Positions 34,605 to 44,354 of a DNA stretch of 64,000 nt are shown one piece after another. A model generated the notes under the pieces. The model did no database searches. It had not been told where the DNA came from and worked only from the letters and a program-made list of their open reading frames with translations. The DNA is from Gammaproteobacteria bacterium (GTDB lineage Bacteria > Pseudomonadota > Gammaproteobacteria > HK1): positions 1 through 64,000 of the forward strand of contig WLWT01000002.1 in the NCBI GenBank assembly GCA_012103455.1, in the 5' to 3' direction. The position numbers were made by a program, and so were the translations under genes. Position 1 is the stretch's first letter, and each line of letters starts with the position of its first letter.

Positions 34605-37600
34605 CTCGAATCAAAAATAGTTTCGTACAGGGGGGTACGTACCCGAGCCCCTCATCTTCGCGGTGGGAATACCGAGAGTATCGCTGCCGGCGCTCCACTT
34701 CGACCTCTAGCACGAGGTCAGTACCGGAAGCGCTCAGAAGCTGGCGAACGAAGGAGATTGAGGCTTCGAAACGCTGACCGCTCTCCCGCTCATCCTCGTC
34801 CTCCCTATCTCGAAAGTGTCCCCACACACGGGACCAGAGAACCGGTTCGGTCCGATCCTCGATCACGGCGCTCCAAACACGCCGCTCGGCATCTGAACTG
34901 AGTCCCATCAACTCCTCGACGAACTTGGCCGGCCCAATGGGGGGGAAGCGGATGTCGCCCGCCCATGGGTCCTGTTTGTCAATGCCGGAATCGTGCGTCT
35001 GCTGCACGACCCATCCCTTGAGTCGGAATTCCCCTTGGTCGATCTCGCAATCATCGCCCGCGTCAGGGATACGATAATCGTGAGGATTGGTGGCGGTCTG
35101 AAGCGCTCGCAGCAATGCATGCGAGCGCTCGGTAGAAACCAAGGCGCTAGCGATATGAACGGTCTCCTGGCGCTGCCCGGACATCGCGGTCCAGTTGCCC
35201 CATACGGTGAGCTCGCCGCCAGAACCGAAGAGCACTTTGTCGAAGTCGTCGCTGGCTAGGGACCAGCGCCAGCCGTCGGCCGACGTCTCGTCTTTCCAAT
35301 CTGGCCATTCAAAGGGAGTTGGATCGCGACGGTCGGCCAACCAATCGCTGTCGGCTCGCGAGAGATCGTGGCGAGAAAGCCAATCTTCGAATTCACCCCA
35401 TGGGTACTCTGGATCCTGATGCAGCGGAAGCGTCGCTAGCAGGTGCCCGGCCACCACCATCATCGCGTGGTAGGACAGATAGAAGTGGAGATTGTCAGTG
35501 GGCGGATACGAACCGTGAGAGTGGTGCGCCTCTCTATCCCGAAATACTCCCGTGCGAGCGCGCTGATCGTCATCCCAGCGGCCAGGTCCCGCAAATTCCC
35601 AGTCCACCCGAATCACATCTCTGGCTAGACGCTCGATATCGCCTTGCGAAACCCCAAAGCACCTACCCAACGGCTCGAACCAATATGGCCCCATGTCAAT
35701 GCCGAAGTAGAAGCGATCATCGTGGGTGTCGTCGGACGAACCAGTCGGACGGCGATGCACCCGCTCGTAGCTCTTTGACTGGACGACAGGAAGCGATGAC
35801 CGATTCACTTCGCAGAGCTGCTTCCTTTCATCGGCGGATGCCGCGAAGTGGCCACTGTCTATCAGTGCCAGTAGGGCGCGCGCTGCAAATTCTCGTATAA
35901 GAACGTGCTCCGTTCCGCCGAGCGCGATCCGGGAGAGATGCTCGCTGTGAGGAACGATCTGTTCCGGGCTTTCCTTCGACGCTCGGGCAAGGCCTATCAG
36001 AAGCCACTGCCTTGCATGCAGCGCATAGAAATGCAGGCGCGCATCGGCGAACGGCCCGCTCTCATCATTCGCGAACTTCCGCATAAGGTGACCCAGTACA
36101 CCCGCCTGTCCCAGGGCACACATGCCGCGCACCGAATGTGCCGCTTCCCAGCGATAGCTAGCCTGAGGCGCGGCGAGCGCCGCCCAAAGGTATCCGGCAA
36201 CGGCTTCTTCAATGTCGTCGGGTGGTGCTAGCGTCGCTGACCATGGGCCGTCCCCATCGCTCTGATCCAGGGAGTCCTCCAAGAGGTCGAGGGTGAAGGA
36301 AAGCGCATCGCGCGCTTCAGCGTCGGTCAGCTTCGTAGCCAGAAGGCCGACAAGTGTAAACAAGCAACTGGCACCGACGATCTGTGTTGTCTCGCCGATA
36401 GCTGCCAGAGCCGTCTCGATCAGCTCCGACTCTGTAAGCCCCGATGCTTCACAGGCCAATTCCAAAGGGGACCGCTGATAATAGCGGCTCTTTGTGATCT
36501 CCATGCAAAATCGACCGACCACGGTCCTGACGAGACGCGCCAGTGCCGGCTTGGTGGAAAGCCGGTGCTTCCATGATTCGGGAAGCTGTTCAAAGAAATT
36601 GCGATAGTGGTATAGATCGAAGCTGGTGACGCTGCCAACGGCCTCTGTGGACCTGGCCTCTTTCCCGGTTGGGACGCGCAGGCAAATCTCGCGAAAGAAC
36701 TCCTCATGATAGTAGGGCGGGCCGTAGCTCTGGAACCGGTCGTAAGAACAAGCCACGTCGGCGGACGCCGTCAGATCGATGCCGTTGAATATGGCGTCCC
36801 AATCTCGCGAATTCTCGGCGTGATCCTTCTGCGGCGAAGTGGAGAGTTGATGGCTGTCTGTTGAGCGTGTTGATTGTTCTCGACGCTCTGCGATGCGGAT
36901 GAAGTCGTCAATGTTTGGCAATGCTAACCCATGGGATGCGCACACGCGCTTGATCGATCGCCACTCTGTCGTACCTCGCTCTTTCAGTGTCGCGTAGCGT
37001 GCAAAGAGGTCAAGAACTCCCTGCTTTTCGGTCATCGCAGGACACGCGGCCAAAGCGGCGTCGAGACAGACAGACAGATCCCAATCGGCCCGGAACGGAA
37101 TCAGCCCAAGGGCGGTTCTCGGGTGAAGATCACCACGCTCCCTGAGCGAGTGGATCGCGACCGGCAGGATTCGAGTTGACCGTCCAAAATCGCGGTCGCG
37201 CCAACGGCTTAGAATTGCGATTGCGGACGACGGGCAGAGGCCTGCGATGGCTGCAACTGTGGCTTCCCAGTCGAAGTACTTGTCTCTGGCCATATAGTCG
37301 TAGATCAATTCGCTGCAGCGTGCGAACCGGTAGGCGATCTCCGGATGGCGAACCTCGGGCGTTGCGGCACGGTCGGCGAGGTCGAGCATCGCGCCCCACC
37401 GATCGATCACCTCGTCGCCGATCTTGCTCGCGACTTCCACAGCCGCGTCGAAATAGGCCTCCGCTTCGGCCCTGCTGAGTGTAAGTACGGCTCGGGAGAG
37501 ACCGATGTAAGCCTCGGCCTTCGCATCGGCATGGTCTCGCTCGTCTCTGACGAGTTGGAATGCGCGGCTGGCATATTCCAGCGCCTGCTCTTCGAGCCCG

Positions 37601-40600
37601 GCAGTGCGAGCCGTCAGTCGCGCGAGATGAGTGAACGTGGTCGTAAAAAGCGGTCTATCGAGCGATGTTACCCACTGACCAAACGCGCCACCCGCCTCGG
37701 GAGCGGTGACGCCGACCGCGACGAGGACGTCAAGCCACAGGTGCGCTATCTCGTCTGATGTGTGGAACTCGTCGCGGTACCAGATGTCCTGCGCCTTGCG
37801 CGCCTCAGTCCGTGTTCGCTCGACCGTGTTCAACAGAGTTTCGGCTGATACCCGGCCAAGAGCCACCTCGGCCCAAAGGCGGTGCCACGGCAGAAGCGAC
37901 CCGATAACTTGCTTGAATTCGCTTACCTCCCGGGAGGCATGGCCCTTCGGGTCCTTTTGGATCTGCTCCTTCAATTCAGAGTGAGCGAGATCACCGAGTT
38001 CAATGGCCTGGTTCGCGAGGGCGGCACGAAATGTGTAAGCCCGAACCAGAACGAACCGCGCCTTTCCATGGCGGGAGGCAAGACCCCATCTCGGTTCCTC
38101 CGGCAGTTGCTTGTCCAGGATGGAGACCAAGTCCGCTGTGGTGTGACACCCCGCTGAGAGGGCCGCCTCGACCAGCGTGACGACCGCGTCCAGAACGGTC
38201 TCATCATAATCCCACGAGCTCGGGTCTTTGAGCCTTACGCGTCGATCGAGAGCCAGGCGCAGGGCTCGCTCGATGGCCTCTTTTGGTGGATTGCGATGAA
38301 CAGCTCGCATCTCGTGTGTGATCGCGAGCAAGAGGCACACGTCGTTGCCCGCAGCGAGGGAGAGGTCCTCCAGGTCCCGATATCGACCGTGGTCCACAAG
38401 TCGTCTGGCGAAAATGGTGCCTGCTCGAAACGATATGCTTCGCGGCCGCCATGTCCGTATGCTGTGAGCCGCACTGTCAGCGCCGTGGATGTTGAGGTCG
38501 GCCATCGCGATCTCGGCGATGTCTTCAACGGAGACCTCCTCAGTCCGCCGCTCCTCCACAGGGAGGCGACCCCAGTTTCGGAGCCACTGATAGGCCATCC
38601 TCAACCTGCTGCGGGCATCGCCTGCAAAGTCCGCCTTCCCGGACATGAGCCCGGCCTCATAGGCGTGGTGAGATCCTCTCCAGCCCGATCCGAATGTCTT
38701 GCGAGAGACGACGTCCTGGATGCCGTCCGGTTCGAGGAACACTGCGGCGAGGTCGGTATTCTGCTGAAGCAACGTCCGTTGGCGGTCATCGCCGGCTGTC
38801 TCACCAGTAGCCTTCATGGCGAGCTTCGTAGTGTCGAGGTAGTGTTTTGAGCGGAGGCTCGCTTTCAGGGCGAACTGCAGCCTCTGCAGTTCCACATCTC
38901 GGCGCTCAAGCGGGCTGTTCTCGGGCAAGCCATCGGACGAGAGGGCGAGAGCAACCAATTCAGAATACTGCCCTGCCTCCAGCATGAGCTGCGGGAGCAT
39001 AGCGGCGACGTAGGGGCTGTCTGAAGCGAGTGGCATTAAGCTACCGACAAAGACCGACAGTTCGGTGGGTTTCGGCTTGAAGCGTTCTCTAAACCACGTC
39101 TCGGCGGGTTCGTCGAAGAACTGGATCGTCCCGTCCGTCACGATCAGAGGGCGGCCGATATCAAACGCGAAACTCCTGATCGCTGTCTCTGTTACGCCGG
39201 ACATGGATGCGAGAACGGGTATTGGGATGAGAGGTCGGAGAGCCGCTAGCCCTGCGCAAATCCTGTCTATCTGGGCTCCTTCGATCGAGCCGGCAGCGTC
39301 GCGCAACCTTGCGATAGCCTGATCCAAGAGAGCACCGATCGTGTCCTCGACGGTGGTCGGGTTAGGTCCGAGCTTGCGTAGAATCTCGTCCAGCGGATTT
39401 CCCCCGGACATGGCCAGGGCCTGGACGCGAGGGTTCTGTGAGCTGAGCCTGTGGAACTCGTCCACATCGTGCTCGGTGGCATCTGGGTACGAACTCCGCA
39501 GAAATGCAGCGGTTTCGGCGCGGTTGAACGACAGCAACTCAAGAGGCTGTGCATGGGGGGGCGGGTCGAGCTTTTCCAGTCGATGCGACCGACATAATGC
39601 GACGAGCCGAACGCCTTCGGGCAGCGGCTCACGGAGCAAATCACGGACGAAGGACCTTCTCTCGCCTATCTCTTCAGCAGCCATCTGGGCGTTGTCGGCA
39701 GCATCGACGACGATGCAGAGGATCGCGTTTGGGTGCTCGGCCGTGAGCGTCGTGACGCTCTGCTGGAGCCGATGAAGAAGAGCCCGCAGATACGCAGACG
39801 GATCGGCGTTAGGCGTCGGGATGAGCGGATGGCACAGGCCTTGGCCAGCCAATTCGTTTGCGATCTGCGGGATCGCATCCTTGTGGCGATGACGAAATCC
39901 GCTCACATTCCGGTACTGTCCATTACCGAAACAATCATAGAAGACACAGACCGATCCCTCTGGGAGGCCAAGGCCTATGCGCGTGGCTACGACTGATTTG
40001 CCGACACCACCGGCAGCATGAACCAGTACCGGGCGATGCGCGGCGCCAATGATTGCGGAGGCAAATTCAGGCTCCTGCTCTCTCGCCACCGAATCGGGGA
40101 CGCTTCGGATTGCGCACGGAGCCGGGAAGAGGTCATGTTCATCGACTCTCAAGGCACGGAGAACATCGAGTCTTCTGATAGCGGGGTTTTCGGCGCTTTC
40201 AGAGAGGGCCTTCCTGGTAACCAGTTCCTTCAGTTGCACCGGTGCATCGACATCGAGGCCCGGGAGATACCCACTCACGTTCTGTGAAAGGATATTGCGC
40301 TGTTCCCAGTAGCCGTCCTCATTGCCTTCTAGGCGTAGCAAGCTGCAAAAGTCAGACAACTCCTGGCCGCTCAGGCTCGTAAATGCCTCCAGTTTGGTGA
40401 GAGTATTGGCGTGGCGAGGAGTTCTGCCATTGGCTGCATCAGCGATAGCTTCAAGAAGCTGCGGCCGAATAGGGCGGTTTGAGACAAAGCAGAATGTGAC
40501 TTTGCTTTGTATGCGCGTCTTGTCGAAGTGCGTGAGAAGTTCACGATACCGGTCAGAGAACCCCCGCAGAGTCCTTTGAACGCCGCTTGGCGTCCACGCC

Positions 40601-40875
40601 TCGGACGTCCGATAGGTGGAATGCTTGAGCTGGATATATGCGATTCGGTCAGCCTGCGAGATATTCTCATTGCCGTAGTACTCGGCGACGTCAATCAACT
40701 CCTCTCCCGCTTCAAGGTATTCACCGCCTGATGCCTCCGATCGCGATGCGCCCTCGATCGCTACAGCGACGAGCGCCGACCGGGGGTCGAGCAATGAAAG
40801 ACAGCGGCGCGCAGCCCACAGGTAGTGATACTGATCGCCGTCGCGGCTGGCGCGGACGAGATCGGTGCTAGCCAT
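34579..40875 (-). CDS. Avs3-like antiphage STAND NTPase with N-terminal nuclease domain
   Basis: A single 2098-residue frame. Residues 1-150 resemble the Cap4/DUF4297 PD-(D/E)xK nuclease: RDGDQYHYLWAARRCLSLLD, EELIDVAEYYG (acidic site near 60-65) and IQLKHS (Q82, K84). The P-loop NTPase core follows: Walker A AAGGVGKSVV (289-294) and Walker B ILCIVVDAAD (385-394). From about 600 to the end it is an alpha-helical repeat region, the likely ligand sensor. This order and length match Avs3-type AVAST proteins, which detect phage terminase and then degrade DNA. It lies inside the tRNA-Pro-bounded segment. The frame is intact. Family level is fairly safe; the exact Avs type is an inference. Confidence 0.78.
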   Translation of the reverse strand: MASTDLVRASRDGDQYHYLWAARRCLSLLDPRSALVAVAIEGASRSEASGGEYLEAGEELIDVAEYYGNENISQADRIAYIQLKHSTYRTSEAWTPSGVQRTLRGFSDRYRELLTHFDKTRIQSKVTFCFVSNRPIRPQLLEAIADAANGRTPRHANTLTKLEAFTSLSGQELSDFCSLLRLEGNEDGYWEQRNILSQNVSGYLPGLDVDAPVQLKELVTRKALSESAENPAIRRLDVLRALRVDEHDLFPAPCAIRSVPDSVAREQEPEFASAIIGAAHRPVLVHAAGGVGKSVVATRIGLGLPEGSVCVFYDCFGNGQYRNVSGFRHRHKDAIPQIANELAGQGLCHPLIPTPNADPSAYLRALLHRLQQSVTTLTAEHPNAILCIVVDAADNAQMAAEEIGERRSFVRDLLREPLPEGVRLVALCRSHRLEKLDPPPHAQPLELLSFNRAETAAFLRSSYPDATEHDVDEFHRLSSQNPRVQALAMSGGNPLDEILRKLGPNPTTVEDTIGALLDQAIARLRDAAGSIEGAQIDRICAGLAALRPLIPIPVLASMSGVTETAIRSFAFDIGRPLIVTDGTIQFFDEPAETWFRERFKPKPTELSVFVGSLMPLASDSPYVAAMLPQLMLEAGQYSELVALALSSDGLPENSPLERRDVELQRLQFALKASLRSKHYLDTTKLAMKATGETAGDDRQRTLLQQNTDLAAVFLEPDGIQDVVSRKTFGSGWRGSHHAYEAGLMSGKADFAGDARSRLRMAYQWLRNWGRLPVEERRTEEVSVEDIAEIAMADLNIHGADSAAHSIRTWRPRSISFRAGTIFARRLVDHGRYRDLEDLSLAAGNDVCLLLAITHEMRAVHRNPPKEAIERALRLALDRRVRLKDPSSWDYDETVLDAVVTLVEAALSAGCHTTADLVSILDKQLPEEPRWGLASRHGKARFVLVRAYTFRAALANQAIELGDLAHSELKEQIQKDPKGHASREVSEFKQVIGSLLPWHRLWAEVALGRVSAETLLNTVERTRTEARKAQDIWYRDEFHTSDEIAHLWLDVLVAVGVTAPEAGGAFGQWVTSLDRPLFTTTFTHLARLTARTAGLEEQALEYASRAFQLVRDERDHADAKAEAYIGLSRAVLTLSRAEAEAYFDAAVEVASKIGDEVIDRWGAMLDLADRAATPEVRHPEIAYRFARCSELIYDYMARDKYFDWEATVAAIAGLCPSSAIAILSRWRDRDFGRSTRILPVAIHSLRERGDLHPRTALGLIPFRADWDLSVCLDAALAACPAMTEKQGVLDLFARYATLKERGTTEWRSIKRVCASHGLALPNIDDFIRIAERREQSTRSTDSHQLSTSPQKDHAENSRDWDAIFNGIDLTASADVACSYDRFQSYGPPYYHEEFFREICLRVPTGKEARSTEAVGSVTSFDLYHYRNFFEQLPESWKHRLSTKPALARLVRTVVGRFCMEITKSRYYQRSPLELACEASGLTESELIETALAAIGETTQIVGASCLFTLVGLLATKLTDAEARDALSFTLDLLEDSLDQSDGDGPWSATLAPPDDIEEAVAGYLWAALAAPQASYRWEAAHSVRGMCALGQAGVLGHLMRKFANDESGPFADARLHFYALHARQWLLIGLARASKESPEQIVPHSEHLSRIALGGTEHVLIREFAARALLALIDSGHFAASADERKQLCEVNRSSLPVVQSKSYERVHRRPTGSSDDTHDDRFYFGIDMGPYWFEPLGRCFGVSQGDIERLARDVIRVDWEFAGPGRWDDDQRARTGVFRDREAHHSHGSYPPTDNLHFYLSYHAMMVVAGHLLATLPLHQDPEYPWGEFEDWLSRHDLSRADSDWLADRRDPTPFEWPDWKDETSADGWRWSLASDDFDKVLFGSGGELTVWGNWTAMSGQRQETVHIASALVSTERSHALLRALQTATNPHDYRIPDAGDDCEIDQGEFRLKGWVVQQTHDSGIDKQDPWAGDIRFPPIGPAKFVEELMGLSSDAERRVWSAVIEDRTEPVLWSRVWGHFRDREDEDERESGQRFEASISFVRQLLSASGTDLVLEVEVERRQRYSRYSHREDEGLGYVPPCTKLFLIRGDGSVLTV

Positions 40876-41246
40876 GACTTGCCAAATCTACTCAGCCCAA
40901 GCGACGCGAATCGCCCCAGGATCTCCGAAGACCGTCTTGTGCGAGTCAGGCTACTCTGGCTGACTCGTCCAGTTGCTCATAGTATGCCTGCTCGTACCCG
41001 GCCGGCGGCACATCGGCCGTGGGTTTCAGACGCCCGCGTTCATTGAACCAAATCGATTCACCGAATCACTTGGTTCCGGCGTCGCCTTTGGAGTGACGAG
41101 AGTCGAAGGCAAGGTTGCGGGTTTCGCCATCGCGCCGTCGCCGATAACGGCACTCTTGGTGCTTGTGGGCCTCGCCTTGCTCCTCTTTAGACGCGCTACA
41201 AGCTTGACGGCATCGCGATGGGCGAACGTCGCCACCCGGAAGCCTG
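40876..41246. other. Intergenic region upstream of the STAND gene
   Basis: It must contain the promoter of the minus-strand STAND gene. Plus-strand frames here have no family resemblance and continue as the antisense of the terminase remnant. Nothing else recognised. Confidence 0.3.
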
Positions 41247-41642
41247 TCAAGGGCCGCTCGGGCTTCGACCGGCAACCGATCGAATCCTGGCTTCCTGGAT
41301 TCGATCGTCTAGACCTAGGCCATCGTCTTGCGTTTCTTGGCGGTGTTCCATGCCAACATGCCGGCCGATCAGATCAAGCGCTTTGATCTTGTCGAACAGC
41401 TCAATTCGGATGCGGCGACCGCTATCCGGCAACTCGGTAACTTCGAGCTTCTTCATGGCCGCGCCCCTCTCGGGGTCCGCGAGCTCAGCATTAAGGACCA
41501 GGTTACCGTCCGGTAGCAGCGTGAAGAAATCGCCCACGCTCGTCATGGCGAGCGCGACTAGCCGATGTGGCACCCACTCGGCATCGACACGAAGCGCTTC
41601 GCAGCGTAAAGCTATTGCGGCCTCGACTGCGCCGGCCACCAA
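41247..41642 (-). pseudogene. Phage terminase small-subunit remnant
   Basis: The segment DAEWVPHRLVALAMTSVGDF, NLVLNAELADPERGAAMKKL, RRIRIELFDKIKALDLIGRHVGM has the layout of the C-terminal half of Terminase_2-type small subunits, which recognise phage DNA for packaging. The N-terminal DNA-binding part is missing: the frame upstream becomes arginine-rich non-family sequence. It supports a phage-derived origin of this end of the island. Assignment is by memory of the family pattern. Confidence 0.55.
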
Positions 41643-41778
41643 GGGGCCTGCGAAGCAACGTGTAGCCAGTGACGCGTGACGACTTTTCTGCGTATCCAGA
41701 TCGTAGTGCGGCGGCCGCTGCGTTTAGATCGACCCAATATTTCGTGTACGAAGAGTCGCTGGCGGTCGGAGAGATAGG

Positions 41779-41828
41779 TTCCCTTCGGAAGCAGGGGGCC
41801 GGAGGTTCAAATCCTCTTACCCCGGCCA
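41779..41828 (+). other. 3' half of a tRNA-Pro(CGG) gene, putative attachment site (right)
   Basis: Anticodon loop TTCGGAA (CGG), variable and T arm GGGGGCCGGAGG-TTCAAAT-CCTCT, acceptor TACCCCG-G-CCA. It repeats 31186-31236 closely and in the same orientation, including the G before CCA. The 5' half of a tRNA is absent, so this is not a working gene. Confidence 0.7.
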
Positions 41829-41955
41829 CTGCAGCTTCTAATAAGCTATGCTGTAAGTTATCTAGCCGGGTTCCCCACCCAAGGCGAGCCTCCACCGGGT
41901 ACTCCAGTTCTGGATAGCCCGCAGACTCTTCGTTAACTTTTAGGATGCAATACTC

Positions 41956-42489
41956 ATGGCCATCTCTCTTTACGACTTCACCGTATCCCCGTTTCAGATC
42001 ACCTTGGGTGCGATGGAAGGTGTCCTCGAAAAAGGACGCAGCTTTTGTGCAGAAAATGACATCGCTTTAGCGGATGTAGTATCGACACGGCTACACGATG
42101 ACATGCTGCCATTTCACTTCCAGATCGTATCCCTATGGCATCACTCCCTAGGTGCTCTTAAAGGTGTGCAAGCAGGCGAATTCTCGCCGCCGCCTAAGAT
42201 GGAACGCGATTATGCCGGCCTGCAAGAGTTGGTGAGACAAGCGCGCACTGGCTTGGATGAGTTTACCCGGCAAAGAGTTGAGGGTTTTGCCGGTAAGGAT
42301 GTGGTGTTCAAGCTCGGTCAACGCTCGATGCCCTTCATCGCCGAAGACTTTCTCGCCTCTTTCTCCTTGCCTAATTTTCATTTTCACGCCACCACGGCGT
42401 ACGACATCTTGCGCATTCAGGGTGTACCCCTCGGCAAGCGGGACTATCTTGGACAACTGAAGCTAAAGGCGGACAACTCGAGTCAATAA
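41956..42489 (+). CDS. DUF1993 family protein
   Basis: A 177-residue protein of the DUF1993 family (DinB-like four-helix fold). Landmarks: SLYDFTVSPFQITLGAMEGVLEKG (in two motifs), LADVVSTRLHDDMLPFHFQI, ARTGLDEFTRQRVEGFAGKD, LPNFHFHATTAYDILRIQGV and LGKRDYLG. Function unknown. The last 31 codons and following bases are repeated at 45453-45588. GC-rich codon use unlike the TA cassettes suggests a core gene. Confidence 0.9.
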   Translation: MAISLYDFTVSPFQITLGAMEGVLEKGRSFCAENDIALADVVSTRLHDDMLPFHFQIVSLWHHSLGALKGVQAGEFSPPPKMERDYAGLQELVRQARTGLDEFTRQRVEGFAGKDVVFKLGQRSMPFIAEDFLASFSLPNFHFHATTAYDILRIQGVPLGKRDYLGQLKLKADNSSQ

Positions 42490-42526
42490 GAATGGGGCCG
42501 CCGCGGCATCGGTATGGCGAACCGCT
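42397..42526 (+). repeat. Direct repeat, left copy (3' end of the DUF1993 gene)
   Basis: From GCGTACGACATCTTGCGC to ATGGCGAACCGCT, about 130 bp, nearly identical to 45453-45588 in the same direction. Together the copies bracket the two-gene membrane protease module. Confidence 0.85.
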
Positions 42527-42681
42527 CAGCATCACGTACGCTGCTGTGTGCCGGCATCGCGGTGGCCGCCATCTACGGCATTACTACGGGCTTTATCGCC
42601 CCACTCATTTCACTACGCTTAGAAGCACTGCACGCCGGTGAGATAGCCATCGGACTCATCGCCACTGCGTCCGCAGTGTAA
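42514..42681 (+). pseudogene. N-terminal fragment of an MFS transporter
   Basis: The frame MANRSASRTLLCAGIAVAAI continues with YGITTGFIAPLISLRLEAL and AGEIAIGLIATASAV and then stops at TAA. This is the first-helix pattern of MFS permeases of the YcaD-like branch; the remaining 11 helices are missing. It follows the DUF1993 stop by 24 bases. Confidence 0.65.
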
Positions 42682-43100
42682 ATGGTCCTGGCTTCCGCTT
42701 TCTGCTACGACAACATACTCTCTCGGAGCGTATCGACAGACTTAAAAGAGTGCCGCGTTCAGTTGCTCATGGGCGTATTGCGCCAGGTGAAGAGAAGCTG
42801 GCGGGATCATCGGGTTACATGATATTGGCGGGTTACATGACATTGGCGGTGCATCCGCAACGCGCCGGTGGCGGAAGACCTTCTGCTACCAAGTAGCCCA
42901 AGTCATGGGCAATTCCGTGCTGGCGTATCCCATCAAGGCGACCTCTGGCGTCCGTATAGCTTCGTTGGTTCAGAGGTTTAGTGGGGAGAAGACCTCTTGC
43001 CTCATGAGTATATGTTGGGCCGTATCAGACCTAGTGGTGCTATCACCAGGGCCGCGCATGGCGTAGTGTTTTCCTCATCCTACGTGACAGGACACCCCGC
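42682..43100. other. Decayed intergenic DNA with an 18-bp tandem repeat
   Basis: No gene recognised. At 42812-42847 an 18-bp unit (GGGTTACATGATATTGGC) occurs twice with one change. The ribosome-binding site AGGA of the next gene is at the right end. Confidence 0.4.
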
Positions 43101-44339
43101 ATGGCGAGAGAACTGCGAGAAGGCATTCGGGCTCTGGAGCCCGCAACCAGCGCCGCGCTTGGCATCCTGGCGCTCGCCAGCGGAATTTACACCTACATCG
43201 GCGTCAAGAGCCTCCTCGATGGTTCCAGTGCGTTCTCGAACTTCGCTGCCTTCGCCTACAGCTCGGCTGTGTCGGTCGCGATTTATGTGTTTTGGTCCTA
43301 CATCCTGAAGTTTCTGCCACTCCTCAAGACCGGCGATTCCAAGCTGAAGATGGTCGCAGCCATGTTCATCGGATCTGCCGCAATCGTGGCGATGTCGTCT
43401 TGGCTCAATGCTGCAGCGCTCGCCGGATCCGCCGCCGTCGAACAACATCTTGCCGTTACGGTTGAAAAATACCAGGCGGCGCTCGAACAAACCCAGGAGA
43501 ATGCGCTCGCCGCACAGGGCCTGCTGCCTGATATTCGCATCGCAGCGAAACGATTCGGTGAGCTTGCGAAGAAGGAGCGTACCGAAGGTGCGCTCACTGG
43601 TACCAGTGGATCTGGAACGGTGGTACAGGCACTCGGGCAGATGGCAGGCGAATTGGAGAGCATCGAGAAGCAAATCGTTGACAGTCGAGCAGCAGTCGAG
43701 AGTTTGTACACCCAAGCGGGTCAGCACCTGAAACGTATGCGCGAACTGGTTGCCGGTCAGGGAGCCGTAGCCAAACGGTCCATCGAGTTTGCGGAAGAGT
43801 CGGTTCAGATCGCTGGCCTCATCGCTGAACTGAAGCAAACCTCGGTAGCCCCGGCGGTCAAACGTGTGGCATTGGATTTGGGCCGAGCATTCGTTCCACC
43901 TGCACCAGACGCCCGCTCTGCGTCTGTCCGGGCGGCTCAATCCATGGTCGTTGAAAACGTACGACTTGCAATCACAAGCCAATCTGCTGCACTGACCACC
44001 GCCGCTGACCAAGTGTTGGAAGCTCCGGCTGTGCTCGCACCGCGATTCACGCCGATTTCAACCGCTGAAGCGGTCCTGGTGTACTGGGATTCATTCATTC
44101 CATCGTGGGCTGGGGCTGTAAGCATCGACTTATTGCCAGCCGTCATCGTCCTGATCCTTTGGGCCGTGATGGGTGCGATCAGAAGTCACGAAGACCCTCT
44201 GCCCAGCGATAGCAGCATGACTCTACGGGACATGGAAGCAGCCTTGGATGCCCTCCACCGCATTGAGTTAAAGCGAGCACTCATCCGAGACTCGGAAAAT
44301 CCTGATGGCGCCGAAGATGAGGTTGACCCCTCGAAGTAG
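43101..44339 (+). CDS. Unknown membrane protein with long extracytoplasmic coiled coil
   Basis: 412 residues. Three hydrophobic spans lie at about 17-37, 48-72 and 82-105, one more near 335-360 (SIDLLPAVIVLILWAVMGAI), and between them about 220 residues of heptad-rich helix (VEKYQAALEQTQENALAAQG, LGQMAGELESIEKQIVDSRA, RSIEFAEESVQIAGLIAELK). The tail is acidic and cytoplasmic-like. It stands 15 bases before a membrane-anchored ClpP-fold protease gene in the same direction. The arrangement suggests a sensor or scaffold for that protease. I do not recognise a named family. Confidence 0.75.
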   Translation: MARELREGIRALEPATSAALGILALASGIYTYIGVKSLLDGSSAFSNFAAFAYSSAVSVAIYVFWSYILKFLPLLKTGDSKLKMVAAMFIGSAAIVAMSSWLNAAALAGSAAVEQHLAVTVEKYQAALEQTQENALAAQGLLPDIRIAAKRFGELAKKERTEGALTGTSGSGTVVQALGQMAGELESIEKQIVDSRAAVESLYTQAGQHLKRMRELVAGQGAVAKRSIEFAEESVQIAGLIAELKQTSVAPAVKRVALDLGRAFVPPAPDARSASVRAAQSMVVENVRLAITSQSAALTTAADQVLEAPAVLAPRFTPISTAEAVLVYWDSFIPSWAGAVSIDLLPAVIVLILWAVMGAIRSHEDPLPSDSSMTLRDMEAALDALHRIELKRALIRDSENPDGAEDEVDPSK

Positions 44340-44354
44340 GACCGTTGCCAAACG

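Noticed and set aside
40973..41679. Plus-strand frames opposite the terminase remnant
   Set aside because: They are the antisense of the better supported minus-strand terminase fragment.
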